NCBI RefSeq assembly: GCF_018143015.1 | Contig: NC_054751.1 | Coordinates: forward strand, 22,148,425 to 22,212,424 | DNA length: 64,000 bases | From: Lytechinus variegatus | Taxonomy: Eukaryota > Echinodermata > Echinoidea > Temnopleuroida > Toxopneustidae | Direction of reading: 5' to 3' | Shown: positions 61,591 to 64,000 of the stretch, one piece after another | Layout of the letters: each line of letters starts with the position of its first letter | How positions within the stretch are numbered: the stretch's first letter is position 1 | Notes under the pieces: generated by a model | What the model was told of the DNA's origin: nothing | The model's database searches: none | The model's input: only the letters and a program-made list of their open reading frames with translations | Position numbers and translations under genes: made by a program

Positions 61591-62295
61591 TGGTTCAGGC
61601 ATGACGATCCTGAGTGACGTCACCGATAGAGACCTCAAATGCCAGGAGAGCAGATTCGACAACTAACTTTATCGAAAAAACACGTACTGAAGATAACATC
61701 CAATGGGGGAATGATTTTCGTGAAATATACATTCCATTCTTAGATAAATCTTTCACCTCGTCGTTAACTGCCCAGTCATTCTCGAGCAATGGGGGAATGA
61801 ATACAGAGTGTCTCAAAGTTTGTGTGAAAAAAAGGTGCATTTTCCATAGAACTTTTGCCAAAAAGCAATGCGTAAGGGAAAGATTAGCCCCAAAACACGA
61901 ATAGATGAGTTAATCAAATGGGATGAATCATGAAAATCAGTGAAATATAGTTTCTCCTGTACTCATTACTGAATACCCCGACTGGTACGATTGATTTTCC
62001 CCCCTCTCCATCAACTTTAAAGAAAAAGGGTGCATATTTTCATAAAAATATCATGTGTTATATCGACGGACGCCCGTGCGTGCGAGCAGGAGGAAGCCAA
62101 ATGTCTCGTATTTTTCATAATGGAACCCCTACCATATGAATTAGAAATAAAACATACCTGTTAATGTGGGGGGGGGGGGGTCGTTTTTCTAGCTAGAGGA
62201 AGTCAGAGAGGTCAGAGAATGAGGATCAGCAGTGACGACTCAATGGAGGAGGATCGAGAATGAGAAAAGTAGGGGGTAGAAAGAAAAGAGGATCA
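61591..62295. other. Non-coding stretch, no gene recognised
   Basis: Contains a CRE-like TGACGTCA near 61615 and a 96-codon plus ORF (61614-61904) opposite an 88-codon minus ORF, neither with a recognisable domain. A poly-G tract lies near 62167. Confidence 0.4.
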
Positions 62296-62457
62296 CAGGG
62301 GCCGCGGAATGGTTTTCAAAATTGGGGGGGGGGGGAGGGGGGCGCTGACCATGCAAAAATCACAAACTTATAGTTATTTTTACGCTATTGTACACAGTTT
62401 TGGAAAAAAAAAGTGGGGGATTAAAGCCCCCCCTCCCCCGCCTCCGCGGCCCCTCTG
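62296..62457. mobile_element. Short palindromic G-rich MITE, copy 2
   Basis: Ends CAGGGGCCGCGGAATGG and CCGCGGCCCCTCTG are inverted. Internal 'gtacacagttttggaaaaaa' corresponds to 'tttttccaaaatcgtgtac' of copy 1 at 49583-49726, in opposite orientation. Spurious Gly/Pro-rich ORFs cross it. Confidence 0.75.
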
Positions 62458-63199
62458 TATCACTATCACTAATCAGGCAGGGGCCGTACCGTGGGTACGT
62501 AACCTTTTTTTTTATTTAATCGCGCTGCACACCGACGCGACCGGCACGCGCGCCTCTACGGCACACTCAGGAGCAGACGATTTTTTTCATTTGCCGTAAG
62601 AATATTTGCCTCGTATGTTTCACTTTCAGTGAATATAATAGACCATTACTTTACTGAATTTTCAATAACAATTCTTCCCGAAGTATGTTTTGGCACAAAA
62701 TTGTGAAAGAATGTGTCATTTTAGTATGATTGAACGTAGGATAAATTTGAGAAGTTTGCGAGTAAAGCTGAGGCGAGGGGCATTACAGGATCCCACGTAT
62801 TGTCTATTGAGTTTGATGTAGGTGTAATTGCGCAGTGGCGCTTCTCACTCTCCGACTCAGTCGGGCATCTCAGTGGTCAAACACACACGTTGGGAGGGAC
62901 ATTGCCTTCATGTAAATAAAATGCCCGTAATTTCCTGCTGATTGATGGTGAATCAACCTGATGACCATGCAAAGATTGAAATCTGAGATTCTGACAATTT
63001 ATCACAAAATAAAATGTAAAACTTTTTACTTTTTAGCAAGGAAACAATTGAATTAGACCAAAAGCTTCAGTCTGTATTTTGGTTGTTCCGCTGAACTGGG
63101 ATAAATGCTTGATTTTCTTACACTGTCAGTTTTCATTACAGCTATTCATCTTATAACTTGGCTCTTACGTGAATTTGATTCTTTACATTATATTTTTCT
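62458..63199. other. Non-coding stretch, no gene recognised
   Basis: 62520-62580 is GC-rich with 'gcgctgcacaccgacgcgac'. The rest is AT-rich. No exon, RNA gene or repeat boundary could be supported. Confidence 0.5.
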
Positions 63200-64000
63200 T
63201 ATTCAAAAATAGAGATTGAAACATGAAAATTTTCTTGCCATATTACTTTCTACCAATAGACACTTGTTCACTGCTACCACCCACTTGTTCACTGCTACCA
63301 TCTGGCCTGTGGAGAATCTACAGGTAGGACTATGTATGCCAATGCTGTATAGAGCACACACTTTAAAATATCACTTTTATGACCAAAATTACTAATTTCC
63401 ATACATTTTTCATTTATTTATCATTAGTAATGCGGGAATAATTTTTGTATTCACCAGAGCGCTCAAAAACTTGAATTTTGGGCATATTTTTGTGTACGCC
63501 CTCTATTGGTGGAAAGTAATATGACAAGAAAATTTTCATTTTTTGATCTCTATTTTTAATTAAGAAAAAATGATATAAAGAATCAAATTTAAATATGAGC
63601 CAAGCGGTATGAATTAACAGGTCTAATGGAAACTGTCGGTGTAAAAAAATCAAGCATTTGCCCCAAAGAAAAGAGAAAAATGAGCCAAACATTGCCACCC
63701 TTATTTTGTCACACATGGAGATATAACTGAGAACAAGGTTATATTATAACCTTGTTCATTGAATGAGTGCTACCACCCTGCCTGTGGGGAATCTAGATTC
63801 CCCACAGGCAGGGTGGTAGCACTCATTCAATGAACAGGTGAATAAAAAAATTATTCCCAAGTTATTAATGAAAAATAAATTGCAACTGTATGGAAATTAG
63901 TAATTTTGGTCACAAAAGTGATATTTTAATGATTTTTCAAAGTGTGTGCTATGTACAGCATTGGCATACCATAGCCCTACCTGTAGATTCCCCACAGGCA
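63200..64000. repeat. Cluster of family A repeat copies in both orientations
   Basis: 63200-63262 is an inverted fragment ('tattactttctaccaataga' against 'ctattggtggaaagtaatat' at 63502). 63318-63794 is a near-full copy parallel to 1-866. 63795-64000 is an inverted partial copy. The last two meet at a perfect ~41-bp-arm palindrome centred on CTAG at 63793-63796. The motif GCCTGTGG(G/A)GAATCTA bounds the copies and also ends the window. Unclassified, non-coding. Confidence 0.8.

Noticed and set aside
61038-61662. Minus-strand ORFs at 61038-61391 and 61288-61662
   Set aside because: They are produced by the GATA/GAGA microsatellite and by one arm of the inverted repeat; no domain is recognisable.

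Overview
The window looks like genomic DNA of a marine invertebrate deuterostome, most probably a sea urchin or other echinoderm. Genes are intron-rich with long introns. Intergenic DNA is AT-rich, full of the TACATGTA-type word, poly-G tracts and many small palindromic DNA transposons. Foldback (TU-like) elements are known from sea urchins. The species call is inference; no taxonomic marker was searched.

Two protein-coding genes can be supported. They are head to head, with start codons only 182 bp apart (46546-46727, a likely bidirectional promoter). On the minus strand is an ES1/GATD3 gene (ElbB-like, DJ-1/PfpI fold, predicted mitochondrial): 7 coding exons, 258 aa. Exon 1 is at 46429-46545 and exons 2-7 lie at 10193-14140. 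Its last intron (10316-11125) has the hallmarks of a U12-type AT-AC intron. On the plus strand is a sphingosine-1-phosphate phosphatase gene: 4 coding exons at 46728-50959, 414 aa, with all three PAP2 motifs, probably followed by a long 3'UTR.

The dominant object is a 30.4-kb foldback-type transposable element (15845-46263) inside GATD3 intron 1. It has ~270-bp terminal inverted repeats about 98% identical, a perfect 9-bp target duplication (GCCTATGTA), and two huge arrays of one ~193-bp satellite unit in opposite orientation: about 53 units on the left arm, about 86 on the right. Between them is a 3.1-kb non-coding core of older repeats. The arms carry different unit variants and nested higher-order repeats (3-, 9-, 16-, 25- and 43-unit blocks), so each arm has been amplified and homogenised largely by itself. 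A GATD3 pre-mRNA would carry this ~10-kb-arm hairpin.

Layout: 1-10190, repeats and non-coding DNA (MITEs, SINE pieces, microsatellites); 10193-14140, GATD3 exons 2-7; 14141-46428, GATD3 intron 1 with the giant element; 46429-50959, GATD3 exon 1, shared promoter and SGPP; 50960-54830, probable SGPP 3'UTR; 54840-64000, repeats. The last part includes a second, unrelated foldback-like element (about 57475-60025) nested in another element with a 10-bp target duplication (56723-60704), and a cluster of inverted copies of the family that also begins the window.
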